A DNA stretch of 64,000 bases from positions 186,001 through 250,000 of the forward strand of contig JAGFNK010000026.1 of assembly GCA_025769875.1 (NCBI GenBank), read 5' to 3'. Positions 47,834-60,100 of this stretch are shown in pieces. Every line of letters begins with the position of its first letter. Within the stretch, counting starts at the first letter, position 1. A model generated the notes under the pieces. It made no database searches and was not told the DNA's origin. It saw only the letters and a list, made by a program, of their open reading frames with translations. Position numbers and translations under genes: made by a program. This stretch comes from Russula earlei. Its lineage: Eukaryota; Basidiomycota; Agaricomycetes; Russulales; Russulaceae.

Positions 47834-50260
47834 GATCACTGATAGGAACACTGTAGATGTTAGTTCCAAAGATTATCTTATAGACTCTGACTTCCACATA
47901 TTCCCGTAGCTTAGCCTGGAGTACCCAGTTGATGCCACCATGTACAACCGATGTGCCTGGCCGAAAACATATTTAATTATCACACCATTAGCCTTGTGTG
48001 TCACCTTGAGACATCGATCAAGCGATTCTCGACTTGCGGCACATAACAATCACCGACATGATCTCATCATTGCAACACTCGGGCTGCGGTATCCCCATCG
48101 CGCGCCGTTCGTAACGACAAATATCTTTTCCCCCTGGAGAAATCAAGCCAAACCCACCTGATACACGCGATCATCGATTGCCCTCGGAAAGAAAAAAAAA
48201 AGGGGGGGGGAGGATTCACACTTCCACGTGAACTCACTGACCGACAAGCCCCGCCCCCCGCCCCTCCGTGGGCGCTTCCCACGCTTCCCACGCATCCTCC
48301 GTTCCTATCAGGTTTATATTCGAATCATTCGCTCCTTGACCAGGCCTTGCACGGAGGTCAAGCCGTCACCGGAACGAAAGGTTTAGCGATCGGCACTGAA
48401 TTCTAGCCATCCGCCCCGGGATGGGATGTGCCGGCGGATGTCCTAAACCACCGTACGTTGTTCGGGGTCGCGTCGATGAAGCCAAGAGAACGCGATTTGC
48501 GTGGCCGATGGAGGTGCGAGCGGTGGGCGAGCGGGCGGGCGGGCCGCAACATCGGGGAAGTGGAGCGGGTCGGGCGGGTTGCGTCTACGGCGCGACGTGC
48601 AGTTCCTTTCTTATCGCGAATGGGCCTGCCTGTGAGATGACGGTTCGTATTTTTCACAGTGGGAGCGTGGTGCGTACTTGATTCCCCATCTGCAATTTGT
48701 CCCCGATGCCGACCGGTGGATGACAGGTGACCCGTCGTGCGCGGTCATCGTACCACGACCCCTCGTACCGCCTGAAGCGCCCGGAAGGAGGACGACCTGG
48801 GGCTGGGATTCTGCCGAATCGAAAGCTGTTGATCAGGTATCGGACCCGGAGGCGCGCCCCTCTCCCCCCCCCCGACATGTCACGGCCATATGTCATTCGC
48901 CTCAGGAACCCAACAAGCGCTAAGGGCTGGCCGGACCCCGTCTCTCGGCGCGGTGCTGGAACAGGAATGTCGTCCCCAGGCTGATGTCGTCAGGATAAGT
49001 AAGACCATTGCGCGGAGGGCGTCGGCGTGCTCGACCACGAAGGGAGCTACGAGGCCGGTGTCAGATTATTGCGATCGGCAACCTTTTTGGCTAGATTAAA
49101 ATACCATAGAGAGAAGAACTGCGGAGATTAGGATGACGGACGCGCTCGTCCGTTCCCCTTTGGTAGCAACGCGCAGAAAGAACCCGCAAGCAGTTTTTTT
49201 TTTTTTTTTCCTAAAAAAAAAGGATACGTGCCTTCTCAGGACCTGTCAAGTGTGAACAAAGAGGTGAGCTCTGTTTGACATGGTATCCACTCGGGAACGT
49301 TTTCTTGATAATCTCGTACGTATGTTTCGGACCACCCCGAATCCACCACGATCATTAGACCAGGCAACAGAAAATTTTGACATGACCGCCGGTTGCGGAC
49401 AAAGGACCCTCGGAAAGAACGAGGCGCGCGACGTAAGGCCCAGACGTGAACACCCTCGGAGAAATGTTGATATCATTCACGCAGGATAAGCGACGTCTGT
49501 AAGGGACAATTTTTTCTGACATGACGACATATCAAGTCTTCGACCTAACGTGTGAGACATCACGGAAGGGAACGTCAGTAAAAAAAAAAGGGAGGGTACC
49601 CGGAGGTGGCGAATACCCATATACAAGGGCAACCGCGACAACGAGCTGGCGACGGGATGGCAGACAACTCGAAGGCATCACATGGGAAAGGTGTTGGCAT
49701 CCGATCGCGAATAACATATGAGCGAATGACCGTTCAATGACGGGACGATTGTATTGTTTTGCGAGTCGTGACCGGGTGGAATTGACTATGCATCCCCCGG
49801 CCCATCTTACTTATCCTTGTTCCACAGCCGGCAAGTGCCCAGTACCACTCTTTCCGATTCTTCGCCCCTCTTTCAAGTTTCATCTCTTAAAACCCTTCCC
49901 TCGCAATCGCTCCTTCCTATCTTCTTACGTTTCATCTTCGGCTCACCTCCCACTTCCAGTACGGTGTGCAGCGTGCGGGTTGAGGTCGAAAGTTTTGTTT
50001 ATCTTTGTCGGGTTGAATCCTATTCCCACGGTTAGCGAGCATAGTCGATTGTATTATTATTTGTATTATCGAATTCAGAGAGTACAAGATAACAAAAACA
50101 AAAGATAGGATGATCCATCAAACTACTACATGCATGGCGCACTAAGCGCTGCTGCTGACAACAGCCCTAATGATGTGATGATCGATAGCAGTGGAATGAC
50201 AGACAAAAGGGACACCGGTTGATGTGATGGATGTTGAGAATAGCTGCATTGACCAGATTA
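47834..50260. other. 2.4-kb convergent spacer with no supported gene
   Basis: This lies between the 3' ends of the TM9 gene (+) and the G-alpha gene (-). It has GC-rich patches (48,230-48,300 with tandem CTTCCCACG units; 48,500-49,000) and low-complexity tracts (A/G runs near 48,190-48,210; T18 followed by A9 at 49,193-49,221). A pyrimidine-rich, promoter-like stretch lies at 49,800-49,960, but no coding frame with recognisable content follows it. It could contain a non-coding transcript or a decayed gene. Confidence 0.4.
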
Positions 50261-52376
50261 TTATGAAACCAGCATTGACTGGCCCAAGTATGACTTGATA
50301 ATGGCTTCATTAACTACGAAACAACCAAAGGTTTGCCTGATGACTGCCAACTGAAGAAGGGAGACCCACTATTGACAAGGATCTTTTGAGTGGCACGTAT
50401 ATCCTGGCAAGTAGGAAAGACGTCACTCGGAGGACATGTCGTCGGCGTGAAGACTCACGAGCATGGATGTGAAATGCTATAACAAAACGCGTTCAAACAA
50501 AAAGTACATGTGACAGGAGACAAATACGTACAATGTATAGATCTTGCTTTTGGACACCCTTGCGCTTGTAAACCTGCGCAAAATGTGCACGGAAATACTC
50601 CGCTACCTCCTCATACCTGTTTTCACGTTCGCCGTACGAAGTAATGCTATTACAACGCGTAAGTGAGTAAGATAACGCGAGACCCAACTAGAACGCACTA
50701 TTTTTTGACCATTACCCCTGCTTGAAGCTTTTTCTTCAAGATATCGGTCTGATTGCTCTTCGATAAGTGGCCGACAAGCCATCCAATGCTGAATCGCCCA
50801 CCTTGTTCAACATTAGAACCATCGTTGAATTTTTCAACAATTTATTCGAGCACGTGGAAGTGAAAAGTCGAAGAGAGTCATCAATCCGATTCGTGCGTGG
50901 ATCTTCTTCCAAGTACTATTAAGAGGAGGGCGTTAACGCGGGGTCCACACCTTTGTAATCCGGTTAGCAGAGGCGCTCACCTGATCGAACGCGGAAATGG
51001 GAGCGAGGAAAATGATCGCAGTGGCTAATATAGGCATTAGTGATAGACAAATGAGCGTTGGAGGGGGTGGATCAAGATAAGAGTTGAGAATCGGCTCTAC
51101 GCCTGACAAATCCAGAAAGAAGCGGGGGAAAGGGTTGTCGAAGCCTTCGAAGGAAGGAATGGAGAATTACCGTCGTCGAAGTAAGGGACCCACGCATGTC
51201 GCTGTGTTTACAGAAAATAAGACACCGTCGTTGGTACGTTGTCATCTGCTTACCTGCCCTCTCTACCAGGAATCGATAAGACACGTCAGCAGGGAAGAAG
51301 GGTGTCAACAGCTCACAGCGCCGCCCACATCGTACAATAGCCATGTGTAATGATTTCCGCCGACATTGATGTCGAACGAATGTTCTATGACGCCTAATGT
51401 TTGTAAACGTACGTGCAAGATGTCATCTAACAGGGAAATCAGCCTTGGTTAACGGACGAAAGATTCTTGACGCACCTGTCGTTGGTAAATAGTCAGGTTC
51501 GGCAAGTCGATGAATCTCATCCAAGAAGCTAGCGGACTGGGGTGAGAATATAAACCAGAAAGATCAAGCGGAAGGTGCGAACAATGCGGCCGACTCTTCC
51601 AATCGTAACCTTCGCATTCGAAGAAGGGTCTTCACAGCGGGATGCTGCCATAGCTCAGCGACATCGTATTGCAACTCTGCAAGCAACCGAGCGGCCAGGG
51701 TGGCCACAACGCCTTGGCTGGCCGTGTCCCCGGCTTGCATATCGGCGACTGGCCAGGATCGCGTTGAGGTGAGGACAGACTGCCAGCCGGCACGAACGTA
51801 CACGCCTGAGCGCCCCCCAGCGACGGTGACACCTCCGCTGAGCTCTGAGGCCAGGCTGTCCTCGATGGTTACCAAAGGGAGGAGCTTGTGGCGGATGCGG
51901 GAGATCTGTGTTGGCCAGTTCGAATCAACAAAGGCATCATCTTCTCTATTGACGTGAGTGGCGAAGTCCCAGTCAAGTTCATCCAGGATAGTACGAACGG
52001 CCTTGATGGCGTTGAAGTAGACGATTGGGCGCCACGACGGACGTTCGCGGTCTAACGTCGGAGGAGCATGGTATAATTGGAATTGTTTCTGCAGCGTAGA
52101 CTTGCCCGACTCTGCCTGGCCTAGAAGCATGACTATGATGAACGGGTGGGAACAGTCAGGGAACGATCGCATGGTGAAGAGGAAGCCCGGGAATGGGTAG
52201 GTAGCACACCCTTTACATCCTTTCTTTGCTTTTGTCGTTTCCTGATCAGCTCCCTTTCGCGCTGTGAAAGCGGGTAAGACATGGCGCGGGATGTGGACAA
52301 GAAGACAGACTTTGATGTCGTCGTCGATGGATTTGCTAATGCGACGGGCCTGTTCATTCTCGACGACGCCGGGCAT
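50261..52376 (-). CDS. Heterotrimeric G-protein alpha subunit, divergent basidiomycete type, with 9-nt microexon
   Basis: GTP-binding signalling subunit. Start ATG 52,376 (MPGVVENEQARRISKSIDDD then IKRERELIRKRQKQRKDVK); G1 P-loop VMLLGQAESGKSTLQKQFQL; an extended helical insert; switch I region near TLGVIEHSFDINVGG; G3 WLLYDVGGARGQRHAWVPYF; then TAIIFLAPISAFDQYLEEDP, G4 MVLMLNKTD and G5 HFTSMLDIRATQKILV. The end is KSYLGQSMLVS (TAA 50,261-50,263). There are about eleven short exons. Residues RGQ of G3 come from a 9-nt exon (51,254-51,262) between introns of 54 and 52 bp. The Gln normally after DVGG in G-alpha proteins is Ala here, so GTP hydrolysis may be altered. This resembles the expanded non-canonical G-alpha group of Agaricomycetes. 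Confidence 0.93.
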
Positions 52377-53025
52377 AGAGGAGTATGGGAGTTGGTGGGG
52401 GGGATGATATTGGAATGGGGAGAAATGAACGGGCTATCGATAGAGGGAGGGACGAGAAGACGAGGAGCGATATATCATGAAGACTGGGTGGTGTACAAGA
52501 GGGAAATCATTAGCGATCACAATTCCCAAGGGTCCTTCCCTTCCCTTGACGGCACCCCATCGCCATGGCCGGTTCGCGGGCGGCTCAGATCTCTCACGCC
52601 TGCTTCTTCCTGGTCCCCCCCCCCCCTTCATCGCTCGCTGCGTGCTTAGCCCAACCGACAGGCCATTTGTTATACCCAAAAGATCCGGACAGGTCACGCG
52701 GCCTTTCATCGTTGGTGCCGCACGGCGCGTCTCAATGGCCGAGCCCTCGGACGTACTAGACTGTGCAAATGCCGGATATGTACAAATGAACGCACAAAAA
52801 CGTGTTTTCCTACAGGGGAAAGATTGCGTTTTGGCATGGAGGAACCCGTGCCATCGGCCGGCGAGACTTTACTAGTAATAGTCACGGTTCTGAGATGAGT
52901 TTGCTTGCAGCACAGCGCCCAGGGGGGGGGCACGAATCGTTACATAATCCTTCCAGTGCTGTTCACGTGAAATCGCTCTCGAAAGTCTCTTCACAGCGTC
53001 CTTCGACCTTTTCCAACCCCCACCA
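52377..53025. promoter_or_regulatory. Divergent promoter region of G-alpha and CDS1
   Basis: About 650 bp lie between the divergent start codons at 52,376 (minus) and 53,026 (plus). It includes a C-rich tract near 52,616-52,627 and a G-run at 52,922-52,930. No gene is supported; both promoters are expected here. Confidence 0.5.
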
Positions 53026-55224
53026 ATGATGAGCCAATTGCAACAGAACAAGTCTTCCGTTGCCTCGCGTACCGCCTTCGACGTCCTTACCGTCGAACCA
53101 GGCGAGGAGTCAGACGACGAGCCCGTTTCGGAGCCCGAAGCGCTCGTTCCGTCGTCCGTCGTGTGTGTAGAGCTACCATCTCAATCTTTCCATTTAAAAG
53201 CTCAATTTTATCCTCGCAGAGAAAAACACCCCAAGCCTTCTAAAACTACCCACAAAAAATCGACGACAAAAGCTGCCCGTCAAGAAAAGAAACTTCAGCA
53301 TCGCGTGCCTCTATCAGGGGGTGACACGTCTGAACGACTATCTCCGGTACCTACCCTTCCTCTTACAGAAACTGAAGCGGCCAGGCCACCTTCTCCCTCA
53401 GGTCGAAGCTCCGTAGGGCCTCCTCCGATCGAACCCCTCGACCCTTCACTTAAAGCGAATGCTAATCCCCTACGGGATGAGGCGCCCGCATCCGCGCCAA
53501 ATGGGCAGGTTGTCAAGCTTGGTGATGTATCTCCACGGCCACCCCCTCCTAGGGAACCTCCGAGTGTCTCGTCTCCTCCTCAACGCGCCACGCGGACAAC
53601 GGTAGATGAACCACCTTCTCAATCCCTCCCTTCGTCTTCGTCGGCCAAACACCCATCTCCGTCCTCTGACTTCGCTTTGAGCCCGTCGAATATCGTACAG
53701 CAGCTTGCCGCTTCGACCGCACCTGTGCCAGGAACAGATGCCGAACCTGAGAAGGCCTCTAAAAAGCGCCATAACGTTCTAGTCCGCACTCTGTGGACCT
53801 TCATCATGCTCGGCGGATTTTTAGGTTAGCTAGACACATTGTACAGAGTGATCTGTAGGCTCACGGGGTTCAGGTTGCCTACTCATGGGTCATGTTTGCG
53901 TCATCATCCTTGTCTTCCTTTGCCAGACCCTTGTGTACCGCGAGGTGACACGGTTATTTACCCTCATGGATTCAAAGCCTGTTGAATACAGAGGCAAAGA
54001 TCCATGGAGCAAAACGTTGAGCTGGTACTTCTTCGCCACGGTCAACTATTTTCTGTATGGAGAGAGCATCATATATTACTTCAAGGTTCTTTTCCACTGT
54101 GCAATGTCTTGTTCGATCCCCTCACGCCTTTTGAATGTAGCATGTTGTTTTTGCAGAGGCGAACTTCCTCCCGTTTGCTGCAAACCATAGGATCATCAGC
54201 TTTACGCTCTACACAATTGGCTTCGTGGGTTTTGTCATGTCGCTGAAGAAGGGTCAGCTCAAGCAGCAATTTGGCCTATTTTGCTGGGTCCACATGACAC
54301 TCCTGCTCGTCGTCTTCTCCAGGTAGGGTTATGTTAGTCGGGCGGTTGGTTGGCCATCTAATGCGTTTCCCAGCCATTTTGTCATTAATAATATCCTCGA
54401 GGGCCTCATCTGGTTCTTTGTTCCCGCGTCCCTTGTCATCTGCAACGACGTCTTTGCGTACATCTGTGGTATCACGATGGGCCGCACACCGCTCATCAAG
54501 CTTTCACCAAAGAAGACTGTCGAAGGCTTCGTTGGCGCATTTTTGTGTACCATAGTCTTTGCCATCGTGTGGGGCACGCTCTGGAGCCAGTTCAATTACA
54601 TGATCTGTCCTGTGCACGACTTGGGCGTCAACGCATGGAGCAGTATGAACTGTACGCCGAACCCGGCCTTCGTCTGGCGCGAGTTCGTTATATGGGAACC
54701 AGTCGCAAAATTCCTCTCAACCGTCGTGAGTCCCTCATCTGGATCCATTGGATCTTATGACATTATTCACGATAAAAAAATTTCTCCGTGCAGCTCCCGG
54801 GTGAGATCCACACAATTTCGTATACACCCTATCAGTTCCATCTGCTGTTCATGGCGTGTTTCGCTTCTTTGGTCGCGCCGTTTGGGGGCTTTTTCGCTTC
54901 GGGTTTCAAGCGTGCTTTCAACATCAAGGACTTTGGAGACAGCATTCCAGGACATGGTGGTATGACGGATCGAATGGATTGCCAGTACGTTCACCCGTCC
55001 CTCATGTATCGACGATCTTGGACTGACGATTGATTTACAAATTTCACACCAGGTTCCTCATGGGCGTTTTTGTCTATGTCTACTATAGCAGCTTTATTCG
55101 AGAGCATCATGTCACTGTCGGCTCAGTGCTTCAAACAATCGTCAGCGGCCTGACTCTCGACGAGCAACTGGAGCTCATCCAAGATCTCAAACGCTATCTC
55201 CGTGGCCAGGGCATCACGGTCTAA
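53026..55224 (+). CDS. CDS1: CDP-diacylglycerol synthase (phosphatidate cytidylyltransferase)
   Basis: ER enzyme that makes CDP-diacylglycerol from phosphatidate and CTP, feeding phosphatidylinositol and cardiolipin synthesis. A long disordered Ser/Pro-rich N-terminus (from ATG 53,026) precedes multiple membrane spans ([74 protein letters not shown]). Conserved loops include [20 protein letters not shown] and [13 protein letters not shown]. The CDS family signature is complete ([20 protein letters not shown] then GMTDRMD). The C-terminus ends [11 protein letters not shown], stop at 55,222-55,224. Short introns near 53,825-53,880, 54,085-54,155, 54,322-54,372, 54,725-54,792 and 54,987-55,051. 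Confidence 0.95.
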
Positions 55225-55480
55225 GTGTTTGCTCCTGACCAATCGCTGTGCTGTTTTCGCAAAATCCCGCTTGTTCTATACTATAGGCACATACTTCCCG
55301 CTTGCTATCGCGTCGACATGTATTCCCCACTTGATCATTGGCCAAAAACGATTCTGGAAGGAAAAAGAAAAACTATGCTCGATGTGTGGGTTTAAGTTTC
55401 ATTCAGAGATGCATGGGACGCAGTACAAGCATGGCAGAGACCATAGTGATAAGGAATCTTCAGAATGACCCAACTGTGAA

Positions 55481-56224
55481 TTATGAGCGGGGCTTCTCCT
55501 GCGGAGGCTCCGCATTAGTTGGATCAGGAAAGCGGAACGAGGACCGTACGAACTTTCTTCTCTTTCCAGAGGGCAAGTAGACCCACACCAGATACCTTCA
55601 CCACCTTGAATCGAACACCAGGAATATCACCCTTGGCTTTGCCACGGCGACCGAAACCGGAGATGAGGACTTCGTCGTTCTCATCAACAAAGTTGAGACA
55701 ACCGTCGTTCTAAACGGAAATAAAAAAGGAGGTCAAATTTGGGCGTTCCCTGTGGATGACACAAGGGGCAAGACGTACGGGCACGAAAGCGGTGACCTTC
55801 TTCCCGTTCTTGATGAGTTGAACGCGAACGCACTTTCGGATGGCGGAATTGGGCTGCTTCGCCTCGACGCCGACCTTCTCGAGGACGATGCCCTTGGCGT
55901 GCGAGGACCCTCCGGTGGGCGATGTTTTGTAGAAGTTACCGAGGGCGCGCTTTTTGTAAGACTTGTCCGCCTAGATAGATATCCGCGAGCAAAAACAAAA
56001 TGGGGGGGGGGGGGGTGCGGTTGTATTAGCGGATCTCGTATGTGGGGAGATGGAGGCGGAGGCAGAGGCGGGGTGTAACGGAGGAACGACAACATACCCA
56101 ACGGTTGTCCCGACGAGTATTCCTGAGCTTGCGCGCTGCTTGCAATCCGCGAGGTTTGTTGGCTGCGTGACAAACAGTGATCAGTTGTATAGAGTCGAAA
56201 TATCGAAAGCGACGTACAGCCCAT
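55481..56224 (-). CDS. RPS23: 40S ribosomal protein uS12 (RPS23)
   Basis: Universal small-subunit protein at the decoding centre. A tiny first exon (ATG 56,224, MGS) splices to [20 protein letters not shown] then W, then [20 protein letters not shown] and [20 protein letters not shown]. It continues [60 protein letters not shown] and [17 protein letters not shown] last small exon gives EKPRS and TAA at 55,481-55,483. The loop [10 protein letters not shown] keeps the proline hydroxylated by Ofd1/Tpa1-type enzymes in other eukaryotes. There are at least four introns, as usual for ribosomal protein genes. It converges with CDS1. Confidence 0.97.
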
Positions 56225-57175
56225 TCTTGTTGCGAATTCCGGGTTGTGTGGGGGGACTCGCTCGTGGACGATGATGAACCTTATTACGGAAAACTGTTAT
56301 AGTTATTTCCACATGAAGACACACTTTGGAACCCCGCTCTAAATGTGGCCATTACCTAATCGACTGCAAGCCGCACCAGGCGTCCCCTTGGCAAACGACT
56401 AGCCATCCCAGCCCCGGCCATCGAAGGGGCTACCTTGCCGCCTCCCCTCACGAACACATCCCTCATCACAAGACTTGCCTTTCTTGGCACCTACACACCC
56501 TTCTTCCGTCAACCAGATGCCCCAAGTGTGCGTCAACCTTCAACTGTCGCTCATGTCATACATGTTTTGCATGCACTGGGCAGCCTACCTCTCTTCGATA
56601 GCCCCTCACCTCCCCTTCTCGGCACTCAAGGTGGCGAGGCTCTCAACGAGTCTTTATAGGTGAGCAAAGCGTGCTTCAAACTGTTCAAAGAGGCTTTCAA
56701 CACGCCCGAGTCCCAAACTGTCCCTAGTCCCAATGCTCACCTGTACTTTCAATTTATCTGTCCCCTCATTAATTATGTATGATCCGCCTCGACCAGCCCT
56801 CGCTTCCCACCAAGATGTTTCCTAGTAATTAAAGTAAAATGGAGACTGCAGTTTGGCGTCAGCCTCTAGTCATATACCACTTTTTAAATAAACATTTACC
56901 GAGTCGTGGGCCGGGTATTCGGGTCACCTGGCGTGACCTACGCCAATGCCTGACCTCACTCCCTCGAGTTTACAGGCATAGCTCTTCCAATAGACTGTAA
57001 CGGTTACGCGGTTGGATTAATGGCGCGTGAGTGAGACTGTCAACTTGACACAACCATTGTACCGAGCTATGTGTATTATCATAGACACATCAACATCACA
57101 CAACATCCAGATACGAATACTCGGCCAACTCACCTGACTCTTTAGTTCTCATTTGGTCTCCATGCGGAACATGAA
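56225..57175. repeat. Spacer with 3' flank shared with the first NLR locus (copy B)
   Basis: No complete gene is present. The first part should be the RPS23 promoter. From about 56,510 onward the sequence shares ordered blocks with 36,340-36,722 beside the first NLR, with an added AT-rich segment of about 280 bp (56,770-57,050) absent from the other copy. A Cys-rich open stretch (TRCPKCASTFNCRSC, near 56,515-56,560) is the diverged counterpart of the zinc-knuckle-like stretch near 36,330. Confidence 0.6.
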
Positions 57176-60100
57176 TTACATTATATCACAACAACGCATC
57201 CCCTGCTCTGAGGCTCTCGGGGGTGGCGTCTGACTCTCCAAGTCGCTGTCCGAGGCGCTCGAAAGTGCGGCATCATGCCCGAGAAGCATAAGAGCAATAT
57301 CGACATGTCCGAATTCCAATGCCAAATGCAATGCCGTCCAGTTATTTTTGTCCTGGACATCCGGATCTGCCCCATGCTCGAGAAGAACACGAGCAATATC
57401 CACATTTCCGCTTGCCGATGTGAGATGCAATGCCGTCACATCATCTTTGTCTTGGGCATTAGGATCTGCGCCATGCTCGAGAAGAACACGAACGATATCC
57501 ACATGTCCGTTTCCCGATGCCAAATGCAATGCCATCATATTATCTTTGGTCTGCGCATTCGGACCTGCGCCATGCTCGAGAAGAACACGAGCAATATCCA
57601 CATGTCCGTTTTGCGATGCCAAATGCGACGCCGTCCAGTTATCTTTGTCTTGGGCATTCGGATGTGCGCCATGCTCGAGAAGCATACGAGCAATATCCAC
57701 GTGTCCGTTTCGCGATGCTGAATGCAATGCCGTCCGGTTATTTATGTCTTGGGCATTCGGATCTGCGTCATGCTCGAGAAGCATACGAGCAATGTTCACA
57801 TGTCCGTTTTGCGATGCGAAATACAATGCCGTCCGGATCTCTTTGTTGTTGGCATTCGGAACTGCGCCATGCTCGAGAAGCCCATGAACGATATTGACAT
57901 GTCCGTTTTGCGATGCTAAATGCAATGCCGTCACGTTATCGTTGGACCGGGCATTCGGATCTGCGCTACGCTCGAGAAGCACACGAGCAATGTCCACATG
58001 TCCGTTTCGCGATGCCAAATGCAATGCCGTCACATGTTCTTTCGTCTGGGCATTCGGACTTGCGCTATGCTCGAGAAGAAGACGGGCAATATCGACATGT
58101 CCATTTTGCGATGCCAAATGCAATGCCGTCGTGTCATCCTCGGTCTGGGCATTTGGATCTGCGCCATGCTCGAGAAGTACACGAGCAATATCCACATGTC
58201 CGCTTTGCGATACTGAATGCAATGCCGTCGCGTTATCTTTGTCTCGGGCATTAGGATTTGCGCCATGCTCGAGAAGAACACGAGCAGTATCCACATGTCC
58301 GTTTTGCGATGCCGCATACAATGCCGTGACGTTATCTTTGTCCTGGGCATTTGGATCTGCGCCATGCTCGAGAAGAACACGAGCAATATCCACATGTCCG
58401 CTTAGCGATGCTGAATGCAACGCCCTCCAGTTATCTTTGTCTTGGGTATTCGGATCTGCGCCAGTGCTCGAGAAGAACACGAGCAATATCCACATGTCCG
58501 CTTTGCGATGCTGCACGCAATGCCGTCCAGTTATCTTTGTTTTGGGAATGAGGATCTGCGCCATGCTCGAGAAGAACACGAGCAATATCCACATGTCCGA
58601 TTTGAGATGCCAAATGTAATGCCGTCGTGTTATCCTTGGACTGAGCATTCGGATCTGCGCCATGCTCGAGAAGCACATGAGAAATATCCACATGTCCGGT
58701 TTGCGATGCTACATGCAATGACGTCGCGGCGTTATATTCGTCTTGGGCATTCGGATCTGCGCCATGCTCGAGAAGAACACGAGCAATGTCCACATGTCCT
58801 TTCATCGATGCCGAATGCAACGCCGTCCAGTGATCTTTGCTTTGGAAATTAGGATCTGCGCCATGCTCGAGAAGAACACGAGCAATATCGACATGTCCGT
58901 TTTGCGATGCGAAATGCAATGCCGTCACGGTATTTTTGGGCTGGGCATTCGGATCTGCGCCATGCTCGAGAAGAACACGGGCAATGTTCACATGTCCGTT
59001 TTGCAATGCCAAATGCAACGCCGTCCAGTTATCTTTGTCTTGGGCATTCGGATCTGCACCATCCTTGAGAAGCACACAAGCAAGATCCACATGTCCGTTT
59101 AGCGATGCCAAATGCAATGGTGTCGCATTATATTTGTCTTGGGTATTCGGATATGCGCCATGCTTGAGAAGCACATGAGCAATATCAACACGTCCGTTTA
59201 GCGATGCTGAATGCAACGCCGTCCAATTGTCTTTGTCTTTCTCATTCGGATCTGCTCCATGCTCGAGAAGAACACGAGCAATATCAGCATGTCCATTTAA
59301 TGATGCTACGCGCAATGCCGTCAAGTTATCTTTGGTCTGGGCATTCGGATCTGCGTCATGCTTGAGAAGCACACGAGCAGTATCCACATGTCCGTTGTGC
59401 GATGCTGCATGCAATGGCGTCGCGTTAACTTCGTCTTGGGCATTCGGATTTGCGCCATTCTCGAGAAGAATACGGGTAATATCGACATGTCCATTTAACG
59501 ATGCTGAATGCAATGCCCTCCATTTTTTGTTGTCTTGGGCATTCGGATCTGCGCCATGCTCGAGAAGGATACGAGCAATATCGATATGTCCGTTTTGTGA
59601 TGCTGCACGCAATGCCATTCTGTTATCTTTGTCTTGAGCGTCCGGACGTGCACCATGCTCGAGAAGAATACAAGCAATATCAACATGTCCATTTTGCGAT
59701 GCCAAATGTAATGCCGTCAGGTTATCTTTGTCTTGGGCATTTGGATCTGCGCCATGCGCGAGAAGCACACGAGCAATATTGATATGTCCGTTTTGCGATG
59801 CTGCACGCAATGCTGTCCAGTTGTTTTTGTCCTTGGCATTCGGATCTGCGCTATGCTCGAGAAGAACACGAGCGATGTCGACATGTCCGTTTTGCGATGC
59901 CAAATGTAATGCCGTCAAGTTATCCTTGGACTGGGCATTCGGATCTGCGCCATGCTCCAGCAGAAGTCGAATAATATCCACATGTCCGTTTTGCGACGCG
60001 AAATGCAATGGCGTCAGGTTATCTTTGGCCTGGGAATTCGGGTCTACGGCACGCTCGAGAAGAAGACGGGCAATATCCACGTGTCCGTTTTCCGATGCTG

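Noticed and set aside
48067..49000. GC-rich open frames after the TM9 gene
   Set aside because: Composition is low-complexity Arg/Gly/Pro in several frames at once; no domain or splice structure.
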